Assembly (NCBI GenBank): GCA_029210815.1
Contig: JARGGB010000014.1
Coordinates: 1-51,672, forward strand
Source: Candidatus Brevefilum sp.
Lineage (GTDB): Bacteria; Chloroflexota; Anaerolineae; Anaerolineales; Anaerolineaceae
DNA: 51,672 nt
Reading direction: 5' to 3'
In this document: one piece after another, positions 1 to 8,010 of the stretch
Numbering within the stretch: the stretch's first letter is position 1
Layout of the letters: every line of letters begins with the position of its first letter
Program-made: the position numbers and the translations under genes
Notes under the pieces: model-generated
What the model was told of the DNA's origin: nothing
The model's input: only the letters and a program-made list of their open reading frames with translations
The model's database searches: none

Positions 1-371
1 TGCGTTTTACACAAGCCCAAGCTAATGTCTCTCAGCGGCGTAAGCGAAGTCAGATCCATTTACAAGATGGCAGAAACCTGCGGGCTGGTGTCGAGGCCAC
101 TGTCCGGCAGGTCAAACATCCTTTTCCAGCTGGCAAGTTGCCTGTCAGGGGTCAGTTCAGAGTCACTTGTTTAGTCATTGGATCGGCGATTATGAGTAAT
201 ATTCGCCGAATACGGCGTTACGAAGCGATGAAAGAGACCCAAAACAACGAAAAAAGGACAGAGATGAAGGGCAAGGGCACTCAGGCACATCCTTTTTTGT
301 CTTCTTTTTTGAATGTTATCCATTATTTCTTGGATACTTTTGCGTTTGATAATCGTGTATTTGGTTTTTAA
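1..371 (+). CDS. IS transposase, C-terminal end (partial)
   Basis: The reading frame is open from base 3 to the TAA at 369-371, about 122 residues, and its 5' part lies outside the window. The segment NLRAGVEATVRQVKHPFP followed by KLPVRGQFRVTC and IGSAIMSNIRRIRRY resembles the C-terminus of DDE transposases of the IS1182/ISNCY type. After that the protein has a basic, low-conservation tail of about 45 residues. The catalytic residues would lie upstream, so activity cannot be judged. The right edge of the window contains the N-terminus of a possibly related transposase in the same orientation. Confidence 0.7.
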   Translation, partial: RFTQAQANVSQRRKRSQIHLQDGRNLRAGVEATVRQVKHPFPAGKLPVRGQFRVTCLVIGSAIMSNIRRIRRYEAMKETQNNEKRTEMKGKGTQAHPFLSSFLNVIHYFLDTFAFDNRVFGF

Positions 372-425
372 AGTGCGTGTTTTTACAGTAGAGTCATTAA
401 TCAAAAATTTAATTTCAGAGATGCC

Positions 426-2528
426 ATGCCCCTTGAAAACGGTTACCGCCTAAATCAACGTTACAAAATAATTGACATCCTCGGGCAGGGCGGCATGGGG
501 GCTGTTTATCGAGCTGTCGATGAAAACCTGGATGTCACAGTTGCTATCAAAGAAAATGCGTTTTTCTCTGAAGATTATGCGCGCCAGTTCCAAAGAGAAG
601 CAAAAGTTTTAGCGTCTCTGCGGCACCCCAACCTGCCGCGGGTTTTTGATTATTTTGTCATCGCTCAGCAAGGGCAGTACCTGGTGATGGATTACATTGA
701 GGGGGACGACCTTCGCCAGTGGATGAACAAAGAAGGGGTTATTCCTGAAATTGATGTCATTCAAATTGGGATCGATATCTGTAATGCCCTGCTCTATTTA
801 CATTCCAGAACGCCGCCGATAACCCATCGAGATATTAAACCCGGCAACATCAAAATCACGCCTGAGGGGGAGGTCATCCTGGTTGATTTTGGCCTGGTGA
901 AAATCAATTACGACAAAGAATTGACCACAACGGCTGCCCGGGCAATGACCCCGGGTTATTCCCCACCAGAACAATATGGGGATACGCCTACAGACCACAG
1001 ATCCGACATTTTCTCCTTGGGCGCAACGCTTTATGCAGCATTAGCGGGCTACCTCCCTGAAGACAGCCTGTCAAGGACAACCGGCAAAGCAGACTTAACA
1101 CCGCTGAGAGATTACAACCCCGATGTCTCAGAATCACTTGAAATGGTGATAGAAAAAGCCCTGGCACTTCGTTACCAGGACCGCTGGCAAACAGCAGAAG
1201 ACTTTAAGCAAGCCCTTTTGGACGTCAAAGAAACAATCCCAAGAGAGGCGTGGCAAAGTGACCATGTGATTCTCTTTAAAGCACCCACAGCTTCAGATAA
1301 TGGTCCTAATTTATCAGAATACAACGGCAAAATTCAAGCGAACAATTTGTCCCGACCCCAAAAGCGATGGTTTAAACGTTTGGACCCGGTATGGATATTT
1401 TTCGCCAGTTTGCTTGCTGTAATGCTGTTGCTATTAGGTGCTTCGGCAATATGGCCGCAGAATTTCAGGGCGATTTGGGGTATGAACAGCACACCTACCC
1501 GCGCAAGAACCCTGTCAGTGATTGGGGTTAAAACGCCGGTGAACCCATCAGAAACGATGGGGGCGGCAGAAACAGCCCAAACACCCGATATGACAGCGAC
1601 ATTAATTGAATCTCTCCCTGCTGAGACAACACCCACGCCAACCAAAACCCCTACAGGCGGGGGCGCAGGGATGATCGCCTATGTTTCTGAGCGAACAGGC
1701 TTACCTCAAATATGGCTTTTGGATACCCTGACGGGTGCGACACAGCAGCTTACCCGTCTTGATGAAGGAGCCTGCCAGCCGGATTGGTCCCCTGGTGGTG
1801 ATGCAATTGTATTCTCATCACCCTGTTCAGGAAAGCGAACACGGCATGCAGGTGCCAGTTTATTTATCCTTGATCTTGAAGAAAATGCCCTGACACAATT
1901 AACGAAATCACTCGAAGGTGATTTTGATCCAGCCTGGTCTCCTGCAGGGGATTGGATAGCCTACACCTCATTATTAAATGGACAGCTTCAGCTATTCAAG
2001 ATCAATATATATGATCTCTCCGTTATCAAGCTGTCAGATGGTACTTATAACGAATTTGACCCTGCCTGGTCAAAGGGAGGTGGACAAATCGCTTTTGTCC
2101 GCACACGTGGGGCTGATCAGATTTGGATAATGAGTGCAGATGGTAAGGACCCAATCCAATTTTCATTGTCCGGCGTCATTGATAACAGCCACCCCTGCTG
2201 GTATCCGCAGGAAGGACTGATGCTTTACAGCCAGGTGCTTGGAGCGGGCAGTCCCTCGAAAAAATTATTCGGCATGCGGCTTGAAGATATTGGAAAACAT
2301 GAGGAATATCCAATTACACCAGCAAATCAGACAGATTATGTGCCGTTAATGGATAATGTGAGTGTATCTCCTGATGGGGTATGGCTTGCCTTTGATTACT
2401 GGTATTACGATGTACTTTCGGATATCTATATTATGAAGTTCCCGGGTGTAGACATGCGTCAGCTGACGAACGACCCTGCTTTAGATTATGAGCCGGCATG
2501 GCACCCGTCGCCGCCAGTCAATAATTAA
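426..2528 (+). CDS. Membrane-anchored Ser/Thr protein kinase with TolB-like propeller
   Basis: A Hanks-type kinase of 700 residues. The glycine loop GQGGMGAVYRA lies near residues 20-30, the ATP-binding lysine is K42, the catalytic loop HRDIKPGN starts at H134 and DFG is at 154-156, so the active site looks complete. A single membrane helix lies at about 322-344, followed by a Thr/Pro-rich linker. From about residue 410 to the end there are repeated PD40/TolB-type blades with motifs such as DPAWSPAGDWIAYTS. The expected topology is a cytoplasmic kinase with an extracytoplasmic propeller that could sense a ligand or the cell wall. The start ATG has no strong ribosome site. It is convergent with the amylosucrase gene, with only 16 bases between. 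The substrate is unknown. Confidence 0.9.
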   Translation: MPLENGYRLNQRYKIIDILGQGGMGAVYRAVDENLDVTVAIKENAFFSEDYARQFQREAKVLASLRHPNLPRVFDYFVIAQQGQYLVMDYIEGDDLRQWMNKEGVIPEIDVIQIGIDICNALLYLHSRTPPITHRDIKPGNIKITPEGEVILVDFGLVKINYDKELTTTAARAMTPGYSPPEQYGDTPTDHRSDIFSLGATLYAALAGYLPEDSLSRTTGKADLTPLRDYNPDVSESLEMVIEKALALRYQDRWQTAEDFKQALLDVKETIPREAWQSDHVILFKAPTASDNGPNLSEYNGKIQANNLSRPQKRWFKRLDPVWIFFASLLAVMLLLLGASAIWPQNFRAIWGMNSTPTRARTLSVIGVKTPVNPSETMGAAETAQTPDMTATLIESLPAETTPTPTKTPTGGGAGMIAYVSERTGLPQIWLLDTLTGATQQLTRLDEGACQPDWSPGGDAIVFSSPCSGKRTRHAGASLFILDLEENALTQLTKSLEGDFDPAWSPAGDWIAYTSLLNGQLQLFKINIYDLSVIKLSDGTYNEFDPAWSKGGGQIAFVRTRGADQIWIMSADGKDPIQFSLSGVIDNSHPCWYPQEGLMLYSQVLGAGSPSKKLFGMRLEDIGKHEEYPITPANQTDYVPLMDNVSVSPDGVWLAFDYWYYDVLSDIYIMKFPGVDMRQLTNDPALDYEPAWHPSPPVNN

Positions 2529-2544
2529 TATCTCACGCTCCCAA

Positions 2545-4521
2545 TTATTCTTTCAAATCACCTTGCAACCACATAAATTGAAAAGGTTCCATTTCCAGCT
2601 CTTCAGTTGAAGAAGTTGTTATGCTTGAAACAACATCTTTCAGTGTGATCTTCTCTTTGAAAAGATTCAGCTTTTTTAAGGAAAGGCTTTGGGAAAAATC
2701 ACTGAAATTATTCAAAAACAAGATTTGTTGGTCATGATCTTTGTGGAGATATCCAAAAACATGGGGATTGCCTGTGTAAATAAATTCAGGCACTGCCTCA
2801 CCGATGATGGAAAGCGATTTTCTTAACTGGATCAATTTCTGAAAGCCCTGGTAGATTCTTCCAGGAATGCTTTCTTCTTCCCCCCGTTTTGCATAGCGCT
2901 CTGGGTCAGCTTCAGGGCGATGAACCCAACGGCTGTCATCTGCTTTTGCAGGATCATCTTGATAGCTGTAGTCATTCAGTACCCCGACTTCATCACCTAA
3001 ATAGATCAGCGGAATGCCGCCAATTGACAATATAATGCTGTGTATCAGCAAAATCCTTCGGATGGCAAGATCGACCTCAACTTCGGTTTCTTCTTCAAGC
3101 GCCTTTTCTAGCCCTGCCAGTGAAGCAGTTGTTCCCGATATGCGTGCGTCTTTGGTTTTAGGGTTTTCCTGGAATGGCAAACCCCGGGCAAAACTGCCTT
3201 CAAAGCGACCGGTATAAAATGCGTTCAAGAATTGACGATGATCAAAAGCATTCACCCACAAATCAGCGGCATCCTCATCTGAAAATGTCCAGCCAATATC
3301 ATCGTGACATCGAACGTAATTCACCCAGGCGCAGCCATCCGGGATCTCAAAGCGTTTCTTCATCGAATACAACAAGAGGTTGACCTCTCTGGTTGCAAGG
3401 GTGTTCCACAGCAACGCCATCAGAAGCGGGTTATAAGAAAGCTGACACTCATCAGGATGGATATATTTAGCAACCTCATCAGGATGAACGATTGCCTCAG
3501 ATTTGAACAATAAAGCTGGCGCTGCAATGCGAGCAATCAGGTTATAAGCTTGAATGATGCTGTGGGCTTGCGGCAGGTTCTCACAACTGGTCCCCATTTC
3601 TTTCCAGATAAAGGCAACGGCGTCGAGGCGCAGCACTTCAACACCCTGGTTTGCCAGGAACAGCATCTCCCCTGCCATCTGGTTGAACACCTCCGGGTTG
3701 GCGTAATTTAAATCCCATTGATTGGAATGGAAAGTGGTCCACACCCATTGCCCGATATCATAAAAAAAGGTGAATGCGCCGGGATGTTCATCCGGAAATA
3801 TCTCTCGCAGGGTTTTTTCGTAAGCATTTGGTATCGTGCGGTCAGGGAACATCCGGTAATACTTCTGATAACGCTGCTCTCCTGCACGGGCGCTTACTGC
3901 CCATTCATGCTCATTTGAAGTGTGATTAAAGACGAAATCAATCACCAGGCTGATCCCTTCCTCTCTGAGTTCCTCTGCCAGGGTCTTGAGATCTTCCATC
4001 GTGCCTAATTTTAGGTCCACTTCTCGATAACTGCTGATGGCATACCCCCCGTCATTTTCACCTTCAGGAGATTTGAACAGGGGCATCAAGTGAAGATAAG
4101 TCAAACCAAGCTCTTTGAAGTATGGGATTTTATTTCGGATCCCTGATAAATCACCGGCAAAAAGATCGACATAGCACACGCCGCCAAGCATGCGGTGATC
4201 CTGGAACCAATTCGGTTGTCCCTCACGCAAAGCATCCAGTTTTTTAAGGTCACCAGGTCGGTCAATCCAGGCTTTCGTGATTTCAGTCAACAAAGATTCA
4301 AAATGAAAGAAGAAATCATATCGATGACCATATAAATCCACAAGAATGGAAAAGAGCGAAGGGAAATGCGTCTGAATCCGACGAATATATAACTTCCAGG
4401 CTTCTGGATGTGATTTCCGGAAAGCAGAAAAATGATCGTTTAACCGGGGGATCAATCGTTCAAGCGATTTTTTGGATTCTAATTCAATATCAAAATCAGG
4501 TTGATTGGGCTTATCAAGCAT
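2545..4521 (-). CDS. Amylosucrase (GH13 sucrose-using glucosyltransferase)
   Basis: A 658-residue GH13 enzyme. The conserved regions are DFVFNHTS, EVLRLDAVAF with nucleophile D300, KSEAIV with acid/base E342, and CHDDIGW with D407. These three positions keep the same spacing as the catalytic residues of Neisseria amylosucrase (286, 328, 393), which argues for amylosucrase or a close sucrose hydrolase over a general alpha-amylase. The enzyme would split sucrose, moving glucose onto an alpha-glucan and releasing fructose. The ATG at 4521 is preferred because GGAAG precedes it by 5 bases; a TTG at 4542 would add seven residues. It lies 34 bases downstream of fructokinase in the same operon, which fits use of the released fructose. 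Confidence 0.92.
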   Translation of the reverse strand: MLDKPNQPDFDIELESKKSLERLIPRLNDHFSAFRKSHPEAWKLYIRRIQTHFPSLFSILVDLYGHRYDFFFHFESLLTEITKAWIDRPGDLKKLDALREGQPNWFQDHRMLGGVCYVDLFAGDLSGIRNKIPYFKELGLTYLHLMPLFKSPEGENDGGYAISSYREVDLKLGTMEDLKTLAEELREEGISLVIDFVFNHTSNEHEWAVSARAGEQRYQKYYRMFPDRTIPNAYEKTLREIFPDEHPGAFTFFYDIGQWVWTTFHSNQWDLNYANPEVFNQMAGEMLFLANQGVEVLRLDAVAFIWKEMGTSCENLPQAHSIIQAYNLIARIAAPALLFKSEAIVHPDEVAKYIHPDECQLSYNPLLMALLWNTLATREVNLLLYSMKKRFEIPDGCAWVNYVRCHDDIGWTFSDEDAADLWVNAFDHRQFLNAFYTGRFEGSFARGLPFQENPKTKDARISGTTASLAGLEKALEEETEVEVDLAIRRILLIHSIILSIGGIPLIYLGDEVGVLNDYSYQDDPAKADDSRWVHRPEADPERYAKRGEEESIPGRIYQGFQKLIQLRKSLSIIGEAVPEFIYTGNPHVFGYLHKDHDQQILFLNNFSDFSQSLSLKKLNLFKEKITLKDVVSSITTSSTEELEMEPFQFMWLQGDLKE

Positions 4522-4555
4522 AATTTCTTCCTTTTTTGACAAAAATCAAATAAAT

Positions 4556-5533
4556 TTAAGACCATTGGATATCTATATTTCTTGATTCAAGGAACACGCG
4601 TACTTCCTGTGTCGTTGGCAAGGCTGGGATTGCTCCAAGCTGGGTCGTTGTGAGGGCACCAACAGCATTGGCATACAGGCACACCTTGCTCAAAATAGAT
4701 TCGTTGACTAATGCTTCCGGATGTTCACTCACACCTTTTAATAAACCAGCGACAAATCCATCGCCAGCACCGGTTGTATCAATGGCTTTTGCGCTGATTC
4801 CTTCAACAAAGCCCGCAAAACCTGGTGTGTAATAGCGGCAGCCTTCTTTCCCAAGTGTGACCACCAAAAGTTTTAGGTTTTCATGCCACAGGGAATTCAC
4901 CGCTTCGTCAATATCATCCAGCCCTGTCAGGAAGGTCAACTCGTCTTCACTGACTTTGATCAAATCCACTTTTTCCCATACACTGAGCATCCCATCCTTC
5001 GCAGCAGATGGATCAGACCAGAGGGCAAGGCGCAAGTTAGGATCATAGGAGATCAGCACGCCGTTTTCACGAGCAGCCGCCAGGGCAGCCAGGGTCGCAC
5101 TCCGCGAGGGTTCGGATATCAATGAGATCGAGCCAAAGTGGAATATTCTTGCATGTTTGATGAGCTGGTAGTCAACCTCATCAGGCGTGTACAGCATATC
5201 AGCACTGGGATGTCGGTAGAACATAAATTCGCGCTCGCCATCAGCCTTTAATGAGACAAAAGCAAGGGCTGTGCGTGCCTCGTGGGAAAAAACCAAACCC
5301 TGGGTGTTGACGCCTAAATCACTTAGCGTCTTTTCCAGGAATTCTCCAAAAGGATCATCGCCTACCTTTCCTAGGAAAGCGCATGAGATCCCTAACTTAG
5401 CCAGGCCTGCTGCCACATTTGCCGGGGCACCGCCGGGCGCTTTTTTAAATGCCGGCGCTTCAATTAGCGACACATTCGAAGTGGTTGGAACAAAATCAAT
5501 CAGTAACTCACCAAGAGTGACAATATCTGCCAT
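4556..5533 (-). CDS. Fructokinase, PfkB/ribokinase family
   Basis: 325 residues, typical for the family. The N-terminal signature GGAPANVAAGLAKLG and the C-terminal signature DTTGAGDGFVAGLL are both present; the catalytic base of the latter is D258. The enzyme would phosphorylate fructose with ATP. Fructose is inferred as the substrate because the downstream gene is an amylosucrase that releases it and the upstream gene is a LacI regulator. The start ATG follows AGGAG at a 9-base gap. Related PfkB sugar kinases such as 2-keto-3-deoxygluconate kinase cannot be excluded from sequence alone. Confidence 0.88.
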   Translation of the reverse strand: MADIVTLGELLIDFVPTTSNVSLIEAPAFKKAPGGAPANVAAGLAKLGISCAFLGKVGDDPFGEFLEKTLSDLGVNTQGLVFSHEARTALAFVSLKADGEREFMFYRHPSADMLYTPDEVDYQLIKHARIFHFGSISLISEPSRSATLAALAAARENGVLISYDPNLRLALWSDPSAAKDGMLSVWEKVDLIKVSEDELTFLTGLDDIDEAVNSLWHENLKLLVVTLGKEGCRYYTPGFAGFVEGISAKAIDTTGAGDGFVAGLLKGVSEHPEALVNESILSKVCLYANAVGALTTTQLGAIPALPTTQEVRVFLESRNIDIQWS

Positions 5534-5661
5534 TTGGTTACCGCTCCTTTTTTCTTATTATATCAACAGCACCCACAAAATTTTTCGAACCTCTCTCTAA
5601 AAAGTCTTCTCGAATGCTTAATTTAAGGTCGTGATCAAAATTTTTTAAACTTATGACATTT

Positions 5662-6675
5662 TTATGTTGTTTGACGTTCAATAATTTTCAAAGGCAATCG
5701 TACATGACGCAGCGGGCGATCAGGGTCCTTAATCCTTGATAACAGGATTTCAACGGCGAGGCGGCCTGACTCTTCCAGTGATTGTCGGATGGTTGACAGC
5801 CCAACATAACCGGCGATGTCCAGGTCGTCAAAGCCTAAGACTGCCAAATCCTCCGGGACTCGCAAACCCAAAGCCCGGGCTTTATTAACCACACCGAGCG
5901 CTTGCAGGTCAGTCGCAGCAAAGATTGCTGTTGGATGATTTTTCTGCTTCAAGATCGGTTCGATCTTCTCTTCCGCGTTTTGTACATCATATTCTGCTTT
6001 ACAGATAAATTCTGAAGGCAGGGATAAATTCCTCTCTCGGAGCGCTTTTTGAAAACCCTGTAAACGCTGCGTAATCGGGAGAATTGTATATTCCCGCAGC
6101 TCTGAAGTGTCGCCAATGAATCCAAAACTTTGATGTCCTTTATCAGCCAGGTAATTTCCTGCCATTTCACCACCTGCAAGGTCATCAATTTCAACAGTAT
6201 TCAGGTCAGGCCGTGGAAATTCAATTAATACGGTTTCAAGGTCATGCTGCATTAACTTATTCGCAGATTGATCACTGACCTTCAATGAAAGCAAGATCAA
6301 GCCGTCCAGATGCGCCGTTAAAGGCAAGGTAGCCAGGTAATGGTTGAGATGCTCTATAGACTCAACGGTGAAAATTGTCAATTCATAGGGCGTTGAAAGC
6401 AGACCCTCAGCAATCCCTCTAAGGCGTTGAACAAAGGCTGGTGCTGTGAAAAACGGGGTCAATACGCCGATGCGGGAGAAGCCTTTCATCGCTCGAGCGC
6501 GTGCCTCAGCTTTGGGGACAAAACCCAACCGATCAATGGCATCTTGAATGCGTTCCCGTGTGGGATCACTAACATGTGAGCTCGCATTGATTACGCGGGA
6601 GACAGTCGAAATGCTGACGCCTGCCGCCTTTGCGACATCATAAATGGTGGGGGGGCGGTTTTCTTTTTGGCTCAT
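5662..6675 (-). CDS. LacI-family transcriptional regulator of the sucrose genes
   Basis: About 337 residues from the ATG at 6675; a TTG four codons upstream (6687) is the alternative start. The N-terminal helix-turn-helix reads TIYDVAKAAGVSISTVSRVIN, cut here to the diagnostic part AGVSISTVSRVIN, followed by a hinge near residue 50. The rest is a periplasmic-binding-like sensor domain (for example AIFAATDLQALGVV and AVLGFDDLDIAGY). It is the first gene of a minus-strand run with fructokinase and amylosucrase and probably represses them in response to a sugar. Which sugar is unknown. The 128-base gap before fructokinase could hold a second promoter, although none is obvious. Confidence 0.9.
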   Translation of the reverse strand: MSQKENRPPTIYDVAKAAGVSISTVSRVINASSHVSDPTRERIQDAIDRLGFVPKAEARARAMKGFSRIGVLTPFFTAPAFVQRLRGIAEGLLSTPYELTIFTVESIEHLNHYLATLPLTAHLDGLILLSLKVSDQSANKLMQHDLETVLIEFPRPDLNTVEIDDLAGGEMAGNYLADKGHQSFGFIGDTSELREYTILPITQRLQGFQKALRERNLSLPSEFICKAEYDVQNAEEKIEPILKQKNHPTAIFAATDLQALGVVNKARALGLRVPEDLAVLGFDDLDIAGYVGLSTIRQSLEESGRLAVEILLSRIKDPDRPLRHVRLPLKIIERQTT

Positions 6676-6676
6676 A

Positions 6677-6689
6677 AATTGAATCAATT
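6677..6689. promoter_or_regulatory. Perfect 6-1-6 palindrome at the lacI-family start
   Basis: AATTGA-A-TCAATT lies immediately upstream of the regulator's ATG. A repressor bound here could block its own gene. The sequence lacks the central CG usual for LacI-family operators, so it may be incidental in AT-rich DNA. Confidence 0.25.
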
Positions 6690-6703
6690 CTATTTATTGG
6701 AAC

Positions 6704-6721
6704 AGCTTTCACGGAAGTGCT
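6704..6721. promoter_or_regulatory. Candidate LacI-family operator
   Basis: AGCTTTCACGGAAGTGCT is a semi-palindrome of the form AGC..T..CG..A..GCT with the central CG common in LacI-family sites. It sits just downstream of the regulator's predicted minus-strand promoter, a sensible place for autorepression. This is a pattern match only; no second copy was found before fructokinase. Confidence 0.3.
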
Positions 6722-6730
6722 TTCATGCTC

Positions 6731-6759
6731 ATATTAACATAATAATTTTTAGGAGTCAA
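6731..6759 (-). promoter_or_regulatory. Promoter of the sucrose operon regulator
   Basis: On the minus strand, TTGACT (plus positions 6754-6759), a 17-base spacer and TAATAT (6731-6736). Transcription would start near 6724, about 50 bases before the ATG at 6675. It is divergent from the aldo/keto reductase promoter. Confidence 0.5.
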
Positions 6760-6792
6760 ACAAAAGTGCATCCGTTTTCTTCTGCTGTTATT

Positions 6793-6821
6793 TTGAGCAA
6801 GTTTGACCCTTCGCGTATAAT
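6793..6821 (+). promoter_or_regulatory. Promoter of the aldo/keto reductase gene
   Basis: TTGAGC (6793-6798), a 17-base spacer and a perfect TATAAT (6816-6821). The predicted start near 6828 leaves a leader of about 57 bases with a strong AGGAGG before the ATG. Confidence 0.6.
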
Positions 6822-6884
6822 GATGTAACGAATAGAGGATCAATGCATCATATAAATAAAAAAAGAAAATATCAAGGAGGAATA

Positions 6885-7853
6885 ATGGAATATCGACATT
6901 TAGGTAAAGCAGGCGTGAAAGTATCAGAGCTTTCGCTCGGTGCCTGGGTAACATATGGGAACCAGTTTGGTGTTGAAGAAGCCAAGGGAATCATGGCAGC
7001 GGCTTACGATGCAGGTGTCAACTTCTTTGACAATGCAGAGGCATATGCCAACGGCCAGGCTGAGCTTATTATGGGAAAAGCCCTCAAAGAATTGGGCTGG
7101 GCACGCAAGGATTATCTAATTTCAACAAAGATTTTCTGGGGCGGCGAAGGTCCAAATGATCGCGGCCTTTCTTATAAACACATCGTGGAAGGCGTAAATA
7201 ACGCCCTTAAACGTTTGCAGTTAGATTATGTGGATTTTGTTTATGCACATCGACCCGATCCTGAAACACCAATTGAAGAAACCGTGTTTGCTTTCAACCA
7301 GGTGATTCGGCAGGGCAAGGCATTTTACTGGGGTACTTCGGAGTGGTCTGCTGCTGAAATAATGCGGGCGACAGATTTTGCAAGGCGTAATAATTTGCGT
7401 CCGCCTTCCATGGAACAGCCCCAATACAATATGTTCCACAGGCATCGTTTTGAAGACGAATACGCACCCCTGTATAAAGAGCTTGGTTATGGCACGACAA
7501 TCTGGAGCCCCCTGTACGGCGGCATGCTGACCGGCAAATATAATGAAGGCAAGATCCCCGAGGGCAGTCGTGCAAACCTGAGTGATTTTAAATGGATGAA
7601 GAAACGGGTTCAGGATGAGAAAAAACTGGCTGTCACCCGTGAATTGGCAAAAGTTGCTGAAGACCTGGGCGTATCCATGGCACAAATGTCACTGGCATGG
7701 GTTTTGAAGAACCCCAATGTGAGCACAGTAATTACCGGTGCCAGCAAGGTTTCCCAGGTGGAAGAAAATATGAAAGCCGTCGAGATCAAAGAAAAATTAA
7801 CCGATGATGTGATGGAACGCATTGAGAACATCATCCGTGTTATCGAAGACTGA
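6885..7853 (+). CDS. Aldo/keto reductase, Kv-beta-like (AKR6-type)
   Basis: 322 residues. The ATG at 6885 is chosen because AGGAGG lies just upstream; an in-frame ATG at 6843 would add 14 unlikely residues. The catalytic tetrad is visible: D49 and Y54 in FFDNAEAY, K82 in STKIFW, H122 in VYAHRPDP. The C-terminal NADPH-binding part includes [17 protein letters not shown]. The family reduces aldehydes and ketones with NADPH; the true substrate is unknown. The gene has its own promoter and ends at a clear terminator, so it is monocistronic. Confidence 0.9.
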   Translation: MEYRHLGKAGVKVSELSLGAWVTYGNQFGVEEAKGIMAAAYDAGVNFFDNAEAYANGQAELIMGKALKELGWARKDYLISTKIFWGGEGPNDRGLSYKHIVEGVNNALKRLQLDYVDFVYAHRPDPETPIEETVFAFNQVIRQGKAFYWGTSEWSAAEIMRATDFARRNNLRPPSMEQPQYNMFHRHRFEDEYAPLYKELGYGTTIWSPLYGGMLTGKYNEGKIPEGSRANLSDFKWMKKRVQDEKKLAVTRELAKVAEDLGVSMAQMSLAWVLKNPNVSTVITGASKVSQVEENMKAVEIKEKLTDDVMERIENIIRVIED

Positions 7854-7876
7854 GGCATATAATATCTGATGATAAA

Positions 7877-7904
7877 GGGCTGCTGATAACGGCAGCCCTT
7901 TTTT
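7877..7904 (+). terminator. Rho-independent terminator after the aldo/keto reductase
   Basis: GGGCTGC (7877-7883), an 8-base loop, GCAGCCC (7892-7898), then TTTTTT. The stop codon is about 23 bases upstream. Confidence 0.9.
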
Positions 7905-7941
7905 ATATTCCACGGTGAAAAAGCTTATCTCGCATAAAACT

Positions 7942-7989
7942 TCTATTCAAACCCAAATCGAGTTAAAATGAATAGAAAGCATCTATTCA
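7942..7989. repeat. Three copies of TCTATTCA upstream of polA
   Basis: TCTATTCA at 7942-7949, its exact reverse complement at 7969-7976, and a direct copy at 7982-7989, all within 70 bases of the polA ATG. The arrangement (forward, reverse, forward) could be protein binding sites. No known regulator is recognised. Confidence 0.5.
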
Positions 7990-8010
7990 ATAAAATAAAG
8001 GACTGCTCTT

